Shown in pieces: positions 47,659-56,223 of a DNA stretch of 64,000 bases (the stretch's first letter is position 1; each line of letters opens with the position of its first letter). The notes beneath the pieces are model-generated. The model was not told the origin of the DNA. It did no database searches and saw only the letters and a list, made by a program, of their open reading frames with translations. The position numbers and the translations under genes are program-made. The DNA is from Acidobacteriota bacterium (GTDB lineage: Bacteria; Acidobacteriota; Terriglobia; Bryobacterales; Bryobacteraceae). The stretch is from the NCBI GenBank assembly GCA_014584705.1, contig JACTMJ010000030.1, positions 1 through 64,000 of the forward strand. Reading direction: 5' to 3'.

Positions 47659-49782
47659 CTAGTGTTTTGCGACGACGGGGGCAACGGGAAGATCATCGAG
47701 CGCTTCCAGAACGATCCCTTCCGTCAGGATCTCAGGCAACAAGACCGGACTCTTCATACCATTCTTGTAAAGGGCGTATACAGGCACGCCGCTACGGTTC
47801 AGAGCTTCCAGTTGGGTGGCGATCACGGGATCTTTGTTCGTCCAATCGGCCACCAACAATGTGACTTTCCTATCCTGGAACGCCTTCTCCACGGCATCGC
47901 GATGGAGCACGGCGCGCTTGTTTACCTGACAGGTCAGACACCAGGCGGCGGTGAAATCGACGAACACCGGCTTGCCGTCCGCGACGAGGGAATCCACCTT
48001 CGCGGGGCTCCAGGGTTGCCAAAGGGCAGCGTTGTTGCCAGAGGCGGCGGCGGGAGCCCGGAAGCTCGAAGCATTCCAGGCAAAGGCCAGCCCGGCAAGG
48101 ATCGCCAGTGCGGCGATGATGCGGGTGGCGAAGCGTGCGCGAGCGCTAATGCTATACGCGTTCCAGCGCCCGACGATCCATCCGGCGATGCCGAGGAAAA
48201 GCATGGCCGCGAGGAGCCCGGTAGCGCCATCGATTCCCGTCTGCAGCCCGAAGACCCAGACCAGCCAGATCACGGTGGCGAAGAGCGGGAAGCTGAGGAG
48301 TTGCTTGAGCGTTTCCATCCACGCGCCGGAGCGGGGCAGACGCTTCAGCAATGCGGGGTTCAGGGAAAGTGCCACGTAAGGCGTAGCCATGCCCGCACCG
48401 AGCGCGGTGAAGACCAGCATGGATTCCCAGGCGGGCTGGCTGATCGCGTAGCCAAGCGCGCCACCCATAAAGGGCGCGGTGCAGGGTGTAGCGACCACGG
48501 TGGCAAGGACTCCGCTGAAGAAAGAGGCGCCGTATCCTTCGGAGCGGCCCCCGGCGGCACCCAGGCGCGTGAGGGAAGAGCCAATCTCAAATACGCCCGC
48601 CATGCTGAGGCCGAGCACGAAGATCAGCAACGCCATCGCCGCGACGAAGGCGGGGGATTGCAATTGGAAGCCCCAGCCCAGTTGCGCGCCGCCGGCTCGC
48701 AGGATCAGCAGCAATCCCGCCAGTGCCCAGAACGAAGCCAGAACGCCGGCGGCAAAAACGAAGCCATGGCTGCGGATCTTTCCGCGATCCTCTCCCGCCT
48801 GTTGCACAAAGCTCATGATCTTTAGCGAGATCACGGGAAAGACGCACGGCATCAGGTTCAGAATGACGCCCCCCGCGAACGCCGAGAGGAGGATCACCAG
48901 GAGCGAGGAGGGAACGCCGCCACCCGGGCTTGACGGTTTCGCCGGCATCACAATGCTGCCGAGCGCTTCGACGGGAACGTCGAAATAGAGGCTGTGGATG
49001 GATTCACCGGCTTTCCACGAGGCATTCTCCGGCAGTGTGAGCAATCCCCGAAGGCGGGTGGCGGGCGCTTTCGAATATTCGCTGATGGGGGCAAAGAGCA
49101 CCAGTTCGCCGTCCGCCAGATTGCGCGGCTGCTCGCCGGCGTGCTGGATGACGCCCGGATCTTCGGCAAAGAAGCGAGCCTGTGAAGCGGGAATCGACGC
49201 GAGTTCCGGTGCGGGTCCGCTCTTCAAAGAAACGAGATAGCCGCCCTCCGCGTGCGCCGCGCGCACCGTGAAACCAGCCACTTCAGAAACCGGTTTCGGG
49301 AGTGCCGCGCGGGTGCGCGCAAACGCGATGGCCCAATCCGTGTTCTCCTCCGCCTCGCGGCCCACCTTCAGGGTTACGGAAACCGCTTCCCGCGCCGGGA
49401 GGCAAACCTCGCGGCAGACGAGGAAGTCCGCCTGGCCGGATAGGGTGACGGTGTCACCGGGCTTCCACGTCCGGGGAGCGACGGCATCCAGAAGCAGCAT
49501 TACTTCGTTCTCATAGCCGTAGGAAGCAAGAGGCGGGGTGGGGAGGTAGTGCGGCGTGGGGTAAATGACGTCGGAAATCGTAACGCCCTTCGTATCCTCC
49601 CACTTGATCTTCGTACCGAGGCCGGCATCCCCGGGGTTCACCCAATAGCTGTGCCATTCCGGGTCCAGCTTCATTGCCAGCCCGAGTGTGAAGGGCTCAC
49701 CGGGAACGACGGTGGAAAACTCGCTCACCAATTCGGCCGAGGAATGCGGGCTGGTATCCTTCGCGGGCTTCTGTGCGAACAT
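47659..49782 (-). CDS. dsbD: DsbD-like thiol:disulfide interchange protein
   Basis: A 707-aa protein that carries reducing power from cytoplasmic thioredoxin across the inner membrane. The N-terminal domain has FLVCREVCLPA with a Cys pair. The eight-helix core has NLMPCVFPVISLK and VATPCTAPFMGG, each with one Cys. The C-terminal thioredoxin domain has AAWCLTCQVNK (CxxC). The start is unsure: ATG 49782 gives no signal peptide and has no clear ribosome site, though the first domain should be periplasmic. Another ATG at 49805, preceded by AAGGA, is out of frame, so a frameshift near the start is possible. Confidence 0.85.
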   Translation of the reverse strand: MFAQKPAKDTSPHSSAELVSEFSTVVPGEPFTLGLAMKLDPEWHSYWVNPGDAGLGTKIKWEDTKGVTISDVIYPTPHYLPTPPLASYGYENEVMLLLDAVAPRTWKPGDTVTLSGQADFLVCREVCLPAREAVSVTLKVGREAEENTDWAIAFARTRAALPKPVSEVAGFTVRAAHAEGGYLVSLKSGPAPELASIPASQARFFAEDPGVIQHAGEQPRNLADGELVLFAPISEYSKAPATRLRGLLTLPENASWKAGESIHSLYFDVPVEALGSIVMPAKPSSPGGGVPSSLLVILLSAFAGGVILNLMPCVFPVISLKIMSFVQQAGEDRGKIRSHGFVFAAGVLASFWALAGLLLILRAGGAQLGWGFQLQSPAFVAAMALLIFVLGLSMAGVFEIGSSLTRLGAAGGRSEGYGASFFSGVLATVVATPCTAPFMGGALGYAISQPAWESMLVFTALGAGMATPYVALSLNPALLKRLPRSGAWMETLKQLLSFPLFATVIWLVWVFGLQTGIDGATGLLAAMLFLGIAGWIVGRWNAYSISARARFATRIIAALAILAGLAFAWNASSFRAPAAASGNNAALWQPWSPAKVDSLVADGKPVFVDFTAAWCLTCQVNKRAVLHRDAVEKAFQDRKVTLLVADWTNKDPVIATQLEALNRSGVPVYALYKNGMKSPVLLPEILTEGIVLEALDDLPVAPVVAKH

Positions 49783-49979
49783 ACACCACTGGCGTACACT
49801 TTCATTCCTTGTATAGATGCGAAAAGCGCGCGCAAGGGTACAACGCTCTCCGGATTCATGCCAGGTGCGAATATCGCTGGAACTGAGCTTGCGGGGACTG
49901 CGCGGGCTCGCCAGGGGTGACGGAGGAGAAGAGGGCGGGCATGGACGATGGCGATCCATGCCCGCCGAGACTCTGTTTG

Positions 49980-50639
49980 CTACTTGCTGGAGCCGGATTC
50001 GAAAGCTTTGGCGTGGTCCTTCAAGAACCGCTCGAGGCCGCTATCGGTGAGCGGATGGTTGAACAGGGAATCCACCACCTTGAAAGGCATCGTGCCGATG
50101 TGCGCGCCGATCAGAGCGGCTTCCTTCACGTGCAGGGGCGAGCGCAGCGAGGCGGCCAGCACCTGCGTATCGTAGTCGTAGTTGTCGTAGATGGTGACGA
50201 TCTCCTCGACGAGTTCCATGCCGGTCATGCCCAGGTCGTCCAGGCGGCCGACGAAGGGGCTGATGATGTAGGCGCCCGCCTTGGCGGCCAGGAGCGCCTG
50301 GTTAGCCGTGAAACAAAGCGTCACATTCACCCGGATGTCTTCCTTGCTGAGCGTCGCCGTGGCCTTGATGCCATCCCGCGTGAGGGGCAGCTTTACCACC
50401 ACATTGGGGTGAATCGCGGCCAGCTTGCGGCCTTCCACGATCATATTCTCGTAGTCGGTCGCCACCACTTCAGCGCTGATGTCGCCATCGACGATCTCGC
50501 AAATGCTGGCGATCTGCTTCTCGTTTGGCTGGCCTTCTCTGGCGATGAGGGTGGGGTTGGTGGTGACTCCATCCACGATGCCCCATGCGGCTGCCGTGCG
50601 GAGTTCTTCAAGATTTGCGGTGTCGAGGAAGATTTTCAC
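49980..50639 (-). CDS. Transaldolase / fructose-6-phosphate aldolase family protein
   Basis: A 219-aa TIM-barrel aldolase of the short TalC/FSA type. It starts MKIFLDTANLEELRTAAAWG and has VTTNPTLIARE, the Schiff-base Lys83 in VVVKLPLT, and GAYIISPFVGRLDD. It either transfers dihydroxyacetone units in the pentose phosphate pathway or cleaves fructose 6-phosphate; sequence alone does not decide. It is divergent from pyrD across about 250 bp. Confidence 0.92.
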   Translation of the reverse strand: MKIFLDTANLEELRTAAAWGIVDGVTTNPTLIAREGQPNEKQIASICEIVDGDISAEVVATDYENMIVEGRKLAAIHPNVVVKLPLTRDGIKATATLSKEDIRVNVTLCFTANQALLAAKAGAYIISPFVGRLDDLGMTGMELVEEIVTIYDNYDYDTQVLAASLRSPLHVKEAALIGAHIGTMPFKVVDSLFNHPLTDSGLERFLKDHAKAFESGSSK

Positions 50640-50890
50640 GTTGATGTCCTATGCTTCTGCTTCGATTTGCTGTACTCCAGGGAAGCTTTCCGGCGGGCGC
50701 TTCCCCTGGACGCCGGGTTTCGAGATCCGCGGCTTGCGGTGTCCGGCCATCCCATGAGGCCGGGCCAATTCTTCGAGGGCGTGCCCAGGCGCCTACTCTC
50801 AGGTTATCATTCCCATAGGCTCGCACCGATGCGCTCCCACCGGCCAATTTGTCTCTCATCTCCAACGCTGCCCGCGTCGAGGGAGTGCGC

Positions 50891-51811
50891 GTGACCTCCA
50901 GCCGTCTGGCGACCTCCCTCTGCGGAATTGCTCTCAAGAACCCGGTGATCGCCGCATCGGGCACTTTCGGCTACGGGAGTGAGTTCGCTTCTCTCCTCGA
51001 CCTCAACGCGCTGGGCGGCATCGTCGTGAAGGGCCTCTCGCGCGAAGCGATCCAGGGCAACCCCGAACCGCGCGTTTGGGAGGCGGAGGCGGGCATGATC
51101 AACTCCGTGGGCCTCCAGAACGTCGGGGTACGCGCTTTCGTCGCGGAGAAACTGCCCCTGCTCGCCGGGCTGCGCACGCCCGTTTTCGCGAACGTCTTCG
51201 GCTATGCCATCGAGGATTACGTCGAGGTTGTGCGGGTGCTCGAAGACGCACCGGGCATCGCGGGTTATGAGCTGAACGTCTCCTGCCCGAATACGAAGAA
51301 GGGCGGGATCGCATTCGGGGCGGATCCGGCAATGCTGGCTGAGGTGGTGGGCGCGGCGCGGGCGGTGGCCCGGCGTCCGCTGATCGTGAAGCTCTCGCCG
51401 AACGTCACCAGCATCAAACCCTTCGCGTTGGCGGCTGAAGAGGCGGGCGCGGATGCGATTTCCCTTGTGAATACGCTCATCGCGCTCGCGATTGACGCGC
51501 GTACCCGCAAGCCGCGCATCGGGGCGGGGTTTGGAGGACTTTCCGGACCCGCCATCAAGCCGGTGGCGCTCCGCATGGTGTTTGAAGCCGCCAGCGTCGT
51601 GAAGATTCCCGTGGTGGGGATTGGTGGCGTGGCGAAGGGGGAAGACGCCGCCGAATACCTCATCGCCGGGGCCAGCGCCGTCGAGGTGGGGACGGCTACT
51701 TTCTGGGATCCCGCGTCGCCCATCCGGATCGCGCGCGAGCTCGACCGATTCTGCCGCGATGAGAACATCGCCAACGTGGCCGAACTCGTGGGAACGCTCC
51801 GGATGCACTGA
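50891..51811 (+). CDS. pyrD: Dihydroorotate dehydrogenase, class 1B catalytic subunit
   Basis: A 306-aa FMN enzyme that oxidises dihydroorotate to orotate in pyrimidine synthesis. GTG 50891 is chosen because GAGGGA lies 6 bp upstream; TTG 50849 and GTG 50885 are in-frame options. Motifs: KNPVIAASGTFGYG near the start, MINSVGLQN, the catalytic Cys in NVSCPNTKKGG, KLSPNVTSI, and the phosphate-binding GIGGVAKGEDA with EVGTATF. The Cys base and the length fit class 1B, which normally pairs with PyrK to use NAD; no pyrK is seen here. Confidence 0.93.
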   Translation: MTSSRLATSLCGIALKNPVIAASGTFGYGSEFASLLDLNALGGIVVKGLSREAIQGNPEPRVWEAEAGMINSVGLQNVGVRAFVAEKLPLLAGLRTPVFANVFGYAIEDYVEVVRVLEDAPGIAGYELNVSCPNTKKGGIAFGADPAMLAEVVGAARAVARRPLIVKLSPNVTSIKPFALAAEEAGADAISLVNTLIALAIDARTRKPRIGAGFGGLSGPAIKPVALRMVFEAASVVKIPVVGIGGVAKGEDAAEYLIAGASAVEVGTATFWDPASPIRIARELDRFCRDENIANVAELVGTLRMH

Positions 51812-51871
51812 TCGCGTTTGCGCGCAGTACACGGCGCGCTGCTGCGCCGAAGAGCGCCTGCGATAGGCTGA

Positions 51872-53086
51872 ATGGAAATGCCCGCGCCAGCCGCACCGCA
51901 ATCAATCGCCGTTATCGGCGGAGGGATCATCGGCCTCGCCGTCGCCCTGCGCTGTCTGGAGACGTGGCCCGCGACGCCGGTGACGGTGTATGAGAAGGAG
52001 CCCGCAGTCGGGCGGCACCAGAGCGGGCACAACAGCAACGTGCTGCATTGCGGGCTCTACTACAAGCCGGGGTCGCTCAAGGCGAAGTTGGCCGTCAGCG
52101 GCATTCGAGAGATGACGGAGTTCTGCCAGCAGCATGGGGTCCCCTATGAGAGATGCGGCAAACTGGTGGTGGCCGTTGACGAGGAGGAAGTTCCCAGGCT
52201 GCGCGAACTGGAACGGCGCGGCACCGCCAATGGGTTAAGCGGATTGCGCTGGCTGGGTCCGGAAGCGATGCGGGAAATCGAACCGCACGCGCGCGGCGCG
52301 GCGGCGCTGCACGTCCCAGAGGAGGGCATCACCCACTACCCATCGGTGTGTGAGGCGATGGCGCGGGAGATCGGCCGCCGAGGCGGAGAAATCCGGCTGA
52401 ACGCGCCCGTACGCGGGCTGCGGCAGGCGGATGGATTGTGGCGGATTGAGGCCGGGGATGCCGAGGCGTCCGCCGCCTATCTGTTCAATTGCGCGGGCCT
52501 CCAATGCGACCGGGTGATGGAGCAGGCCGGAGAGCGGCGGAACACCCGCATCGTCCCCTTTCGCGGCGAGTATTTTGAGCTTTCCGAAGAGGGTGCGGCC
52601 CTCGTGAAGAATCTTATCTATCCCGTGCCTGATCCGAAATTTCCGTTTCTCGGGGTGCATTTCACGAGGATGATTCAGGGCGGCGTCGAAGCGGGGCCGA
52701 ACGCGGTGCTGGCGACCGCCAGGGAGGGGTACACGGCGCACGACTTCTCGGCCAGAGACCTGATGGACGCCTTCGGCTACGCGGGCTTCTGGCGCTTTCT
52801 GGCGAGGTATCCCCGCATGTCGGCGTATGAGCTTTACCGATCGATGAGCCGGGCCGCGTTCCGCCGTTCGCTGCAGAGGCTGGTGCCCGAGATTGAAGAA
52901 AAGCATCTGCGAAATGGGACGGCCGGCGTGCGCGCGCAAGCTCTCGCTCCCGACGGCACGCTCGTGCAGGATTTCGATTTCGTTCTTCGCCCCAACGCCC
53001 TCCACCTGATCAACGCCCCCAGCCCCGGCGCGACGGCGTCGCTTGCGATTGCGCGGTATCTGGTTGGGTTGATTCGGGAGGATTAA
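51872..53086 (+). CDS. lhgO: L-2-hydroxyglutarate oxidase-like FAD protein
   Basis: A 404-aa flavoprotein of the LhgO/DAO family. The FAD fold is SIAVIGGGIIGLAVALRCLE; GRHQSGHNSNVLHCGLYYKP is the LhgO hallmark. It should oxidise L-2-hydroxyglutarate to 2-oxoglutarate and feed electrons to the respiratory chain. The last part (LINAPSPGATASLAIARYLVG) is encoded by a 57-bp sequence found again, identical, at 54862-54918. The gene now ends LIRED, while the second copy continues as LVDNPARTDTM. The end of the gene was therefore probably duplicated when a cassette inserted downstream; the protein core looks intact. Confidence 0.9.
   Translation: MEMPAPAAPQSIAVIGGGIIGLAVALRCLETWPATPVTVYEKEPAVGRHQSGHNSNVLHCGLYYKPGSLKAKLAVSGIREMTEFCQQHGVPYERCGKLVVAVDEEEVPRLRELERRGTANGLSGLRWLGPEAMREIEPHARGAAALHVPEEGITHYPSVCEAMAREIGRRGGEIRLNAPVRGLRQADGLWRIEAGDAEASAAYLFNCAGLQCDRVMEQAGERRNTRIVPFRGEYFELSEEGAALVKNLIYPVPDPKFPFLGVHFTRMIQGGVEAGPNAVLATAREGYTAHDFSARDLMDAFGYAGFWRFLARYPRMSAYELYRSMSRAAFRRSLQRLVPEIEEKHLRNGTAGVRAQALAPDGTLVQDFDFVLRPNALHLINAPSPGATASLAIARYLVGLIRED
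53012..53068. repeat. 57-bp direct repeat, copy A (inside lhgO)
   Basis: This stretch is identical over 57 bases to 54862-54918 and encodes the 19 residues NAPSPGATASLAIARYLVG in the lhgO frame. The sequences on either side of the two copies differ. With copy B it brackets the TOPRIM-ATPase cassette, like the ends of an integrated element. The repeats are 1850 bp apart. Confidence 0.93.
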
Positions 53087-53154
53087 CGCGATACATGCTA
53101 TCTTCGCCAGGGCAAGCTGCACAGCCTCGCTTTGCGCCCGGCGCCCCTACCGCG

Positions 53155-53721
53155 CTAGCCTCCGGCCGCGCTGGGTATCCGCCGCGCTTCCGAAACCGCC
53201 CACTCCAAAGTGGGAGTGATGCCTGGCGGCAAGGGCGCGTTTGGTCTTGTGAGTTCGTAAAACTTATCCGCGGCGATCCGGACCGAGTTTTGCATGCGGT
53301 GGTCTCCGGCACTGCCGGATCTTGGCTTGTAGTCCTGCGCCTCGTCGGCGGGTTCGCCCGTGAGGAAACGGATCCAGGTTTCGATGTTGCGCTTCGGGAT
53401 CAGAATCGCGATCGGTTCCGTCTCGCTTCGCGCCGGTATGCCCCGGTCGCGGAGAGAATCGGTAAGTTGGCGGAACCGGTACTCGGCCGTCTGATTGTCC
53501 GCATCGACCACCACAATGAGGACGGTGGATGCACTGCGACTTCGAACCGCGCGCACCTCGTTTGCGAACGCTTTTCGGACGAATTGCTCACCGCTGCCGC
53601 CCGGCACTCTCCTCGGCGTGTAGTGGTGACGGCCATATTTCAGTTTCTTGAGGAAGTTCCACACGAAGCTGTGCGTTCGATCGTCCTCGGCGATCACGAT
53701 CACTTTCGAGGGCCTATTCAT
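53155..53721 (-). CDS. Small TOPRIM-like protein of an ATPase cassette
   Basis: A 188-aa protein with TOPRIM-type acidic residues: Glu12 in VIVIAEDDR and the DxD pair Asp73-Asp75 in LIVVVDADNQ. IPKRNIETWIRFL resembles the IExW motif of DUF4276/RloB-like TOPRIM proteins. These bind metal and cut nucleic acid in OLD, PARIS and AbiL-like systems. It is the second gene of the cassette and overlaps the ATPase gene by 8 bases (ATGAATAG). GC content is lower than in the flanks. The catalytic assignment is by motif only. Confidence 0.7.
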   Translation of the reverse strand: MNRPSKVIVIAEDDRTHSFVWNFLKKLKYGRHHYTPRRVPGGSGEQFVRKAFANEVRAVRSRSASTVLIVVVDADNQTAEYRFRQLTDSLRDRGIPARSETEPIAILIPKRNIETWIRFLTGEPADEAQDYKPRSGSAGDHRMQNSVRIAADKFYELTRPNAPLPPGITPTLEWAVSEARRIPSAAGG

Positions 53722-54823
53722 CGTCCCATCCCCTCGCCACCACCTCCGCGGGCAGCAGCGGGGAATCCGGGGGATGCTGGTATGGCATCACGCGCACCGG
53801 GCCGAAATTTTCCCGCTTAAAGCGGATGCCCGATTCCGGAAGCCACTGGTTCAGAATTTCCGGGTGATGCGAGATCAAGAAGATCTGGCCTGAGTGCTCT
53901 TCGAGCGCTTCCTCGACCGCGGTGAGCCACGGCTGAATCTCACGAAGCGCCACAAAATTGTCGGGCTCGTCGAGGAATACAGTTTGCCCTCGCCTGATGG
54001 CGAAATGGAGAATTGCGTAAAGCCCAATCAGACAGCGCTGCCCCTCCGACAATTCGCTAAGGGCGAAGGTCATGGGCCGGTGGCCTTCCGCCGAGAACGA
54101 GGAGAGCAGAGTTCTGGTGGCGGTGCTGAACGCTTTGAGGTTGAGGTCCGCGAATGAGTCGAGCGACCCTTTCAGATCGTCGAGAAAGACTCCGATGGCA
54201 CGGGGATCGTCCTGAGCCAAGTGACGATACCAGGCCGCGAAATTGGAAAGGTTCGGAGCTGGGATCGAAGTCTCCGCTTCCGTTTCGTTCGTCATCTGGA
54301 AAGGATTGATCTGGAAAAACCAGAGTGAGGAAAACCAGTCAAGAAAGCGGTAAAGATTCCGGTTATCCGGCCCACGTACGACCGCCGAAAGGGCGGATCT
54401 TTCCCGGTCAAAGGGGAACTTCACTTTGGCCTCAAACTGATCGTTGAAGAGCTGAACTTCACCGTCCTGAAACGAGAAAATCGGCTTACCCTCGCAGGTC
54501 ACGGATTCCCCCCGCACCCTGGCCAGCGGCGGGCTTCCGAATCGATCGACCACCAGCCGGTATCGGTACGCGAATTCGCCCAATGTCGCCCCGATCTCAA
54601 AAGTCTGGGCCGATGTGCCCTCTTGCCAACGGGTATGCGTGAATGCGGGAAACACCGCTTCCGCCTTCTCGCCCGATAGGGCCAAGCGCCGGATTGACAG
54701 GATTGCCTGACAAAGTTTTGTCTTGCCCGAGCCGTTCGCTCCGTAGAGCAATTGCTTTCGCGCGGGCTGAAACTCAAAATTGACGAAGCAGGCGAAATTG
54801 TCAATGTAGACACTGGTAAGCAT
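53714..54823 (-). CDS. AAA/OLD-type ATPase of a two-gene cassette
   Basis: A 369-aa ABC-type ATPase like AAA_21/AAA_15 proteins. Walker A is YGANGSGKT at about residues 28-35, the signature is LSELSEGQR near 258, Walker B is VFLDEPDNF near 283, and the H-loop is LISHHPEIL near 318. OLD proteins join such an ATPase to a TOPRIM nuclease in one chain; here the TOPRIM is the next gene, so the pair is like a split OLD, PARIS or AbiL system. The start is ATG 54823, only 38 bp from the second 57-bp repeat. The sequence is less GC-rich than lhgO and the GT4 gene on either side, which suggests transfer. Confidence 0.82.
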   Translation of the reverse strand: MLTSVYIDNFACFVNFEFQPARKQLLYGANGSGKTKLCQAILSIRRLALSGEKAEAVFPAFTHTRWQEGTSAQTFEIGATLGEFAYRYRLVVDRFGSPPLARVRGESVTCEGKPIFSFQDGEVQLFNDQFEAKVKFPFDRERSALSAVVRGPDNRNLYRFLDWFSSLWFFQINPFQMTNETEAETSIPAPNLSNFAAWYRHLAQDDPRAIGVFLDDLKGSLDSFADLNLKAFSTATRTLLSSFSAEGHRPMTFALSELSEGQRCLIGLYAILHFAIRRGQTVFLDEPDNFVALREIQPWLTAVEEALEEHSGQIFLISHHPEILNQWLPESGIRFKRENFGPVRVMPYQHPPDSPLLPAEVVARGWDDE

Positions 54824-54861
54824 CGCCTCATTCTACTGCGAACGGTCGACGACCCGTCCCG

Positions 54862-54918
54862 AACGCCCCCAGCCCCGGCGCGACGGCGTCGCTTGCGATT
54901 GCGCGGTATCTGGTTGGG
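54862..54918. repeat. 57-bp direct repeat, copy B (orphan lhgO end)
   Basis: Identical over 57 bases to 53012-53068, which lies in the 3' part of lhgO. It is outside any intact gene and sits 38 bp upstream of the cassette ATPase start (which is transcribed away from it). With copy A it brackets the two-gene cassette as an attL/attR-like pair. Confidence 0.93.
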
Positions 54919-54954
54919 CTGGTGGACAATCCGGCGCGGACGGATACAATGTAG
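54862..54954 (+). pseudogene. Orphan 3' end of lhgO
   Basis: In the same phase as copy A, copy B reads NAPSPGATASLAIARYLVG, then LVDNPARTDTM and a stop at 54952-54954. It has no start or upstream part of the gene. It is likely the original end of lhgO, displaced by the cassette, because it joins directly to the downstream region. Confidence 0.7.
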
Positions 54955-55074
54955 CGGTGATTTCGAGTGAACCTTGCGTTCGGAGAAATGCAGGCGGATT
55001 GCCGGAGCGGCTCCGCTCCTTGCGCCGCCCGATCCTGGCCGGCGGGCGAGAGTTGTGAATCGCGGGCGGGCGTC

Positions 55075-56223
55075 GTGAATATCGTCTTTCTGCTCACCTA
55101 CTATCACCCTCATTTATCCGGGCTCACCATCGCCACGGGGAACCGCGCCGAAGGGCTTAGCAAGAGGGGCCATCGCGTAACCGTGATTTCTTCCCGGCAC
55201 AAGAAGGAACTGCCTGAAGAGGAGGTGGTTCGCGGAGTTCGGGTGATTCGGCTTCCGGTGGCATGGCGGGCGGGCAAGGGTGTGTGGATGCGCGGGTATA
55301 CGCGTCGCGTGCCGCGGGAAGCGAAGGATGCGGACGTGCTAGTGCAGTGCCTGCCGGTGAGCCCGCCCGAATCAGTAGGGGCAGCCATCGCCGCGCGTCG
55401 CAGCGCGAAGCCGCTCATCCTCGACTACGCGTGCGATCTGCGTCTGCCGGGCGGATGGAAGGCGCGCGCCATCGAAGCCGCCGTGTTTCAAGGCCATCTG
55501 GTGGCGGGAAGAGCCGCCCGCGCCATTGTCGTCTCCACGCAAAGCTATGCCGCGGCCAGCCCGTTTCTGACGCGCTTCCAGGATCGGCTACGGGTGATCC
55601 CGCTCACGATGCGGATTCCAAACCCGGACCCGGAAGCCGTGCGGCTCTTCCGCGAAACGCATGCGCCCGGTGGAGAGAAACTCATCGGCTTCGCCGGCCG
55701 CATGGCTGCTGAGAAGGGGATTGATGTATTGCTCGAATCGGTTCGGTTGCTTGGCGCGCGCGGGCGTCGGGTTCGCTTGCTGCTGTCGGGCGACGTCACG
55801 GGCGTGGTGGGCGAAGCCGCGTACCGCCAGCGCATCCTCGGCAAGCTCGACAGCCTGGGGGACACCTGCCGCGTGCTGGGCGTGATTGAGCCGGACTTGT
55901 CGGCCTTCTACGGCGCGTGCGACGTCCTGGCGTTGCCGAGCCTGAATTCGACCGAAAGCTTCGGAATGGTGCAGGCCGAAGCGATGCTGTGCGGCACTCC
56001 GGTGGTGGCAAGCCGCCTTCCCGGCGTACGCGAACCGGTGGAGAGCACCGGAATGGGGTTGCTCGCGGAGCCGGGAGATGCGGCGGGCCTCGCGGATGCG
56101 ATTTCCAGCGTGCTCGACGCACCGGAACGATTCCGCGCGGCGGCGGACGTGGTGCAAGATCGCTTCTCCGCGGGGCGCTCACTCGACGCGTTTGAGGCAA
56201 TGCTCCGGGAGGTGCTGGCGTGA
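55075..56223 (+). CDS. Glycosyltransferase family 4 protein
   Basis: A 382-aa GT-B enzyme from GTG 55075 (VNIVFLLTYYHPHLSGLTIA); the open frame upstream has no family similarity. The C-terminal half has GFAGRMAAEKGIDVLLESVR and the nucleotide-sugar motif LNSTESFGMVQAEAMLCGTP, whose Glu residues bind the donor. It transfers a sugar, retaining configuration, to a lipid or glycan acceptor. It overlaps the methyltransferase by four bases (GTGA) and starts the envelope glycan locus. Confidence 0.9.
   Translation: MNIVFLLTYYHPHLSGLTIATGNRAEGLSKRGHRVTVISSRHKKELPEEEVVRGVRVIRLPVAWRAGKGVWMRGYTRRVPREAKDADVLVQCLPVSPPESVGAAIAARRSAKPLILDYACDLRLPGGWKARAIEAAVFQGHLVAGRAARAIVVSTQSYAAASPFLTRFQDRLRVIPLTMRIPNPDPEAVRLFRETHAPGGEKLIGFAGRMAAEKGIDVLLESVRLLGARGRRVRLLLSGDVTGVVGEAAYRQRILGKLDSLGDTCRVLGVIEPDLSAFYGACDVLALPSLNSTESFGMVQAEAMLCGTPVVASRLPGVREPVESTGMGLLAEPGDAAGLADAISSVLDAPERFRAAADVVQDRFSAGRSLDAFEAMLREVLA

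Noticed and set aside
47548..48825. 425-codon plus frame opposite the dsbD-like gene
   Set aside because: The dsbD-like gene on the other strand has all the expected Cys motifs and helices; the plus frame is Gly/Arg/Glu-rich noise.
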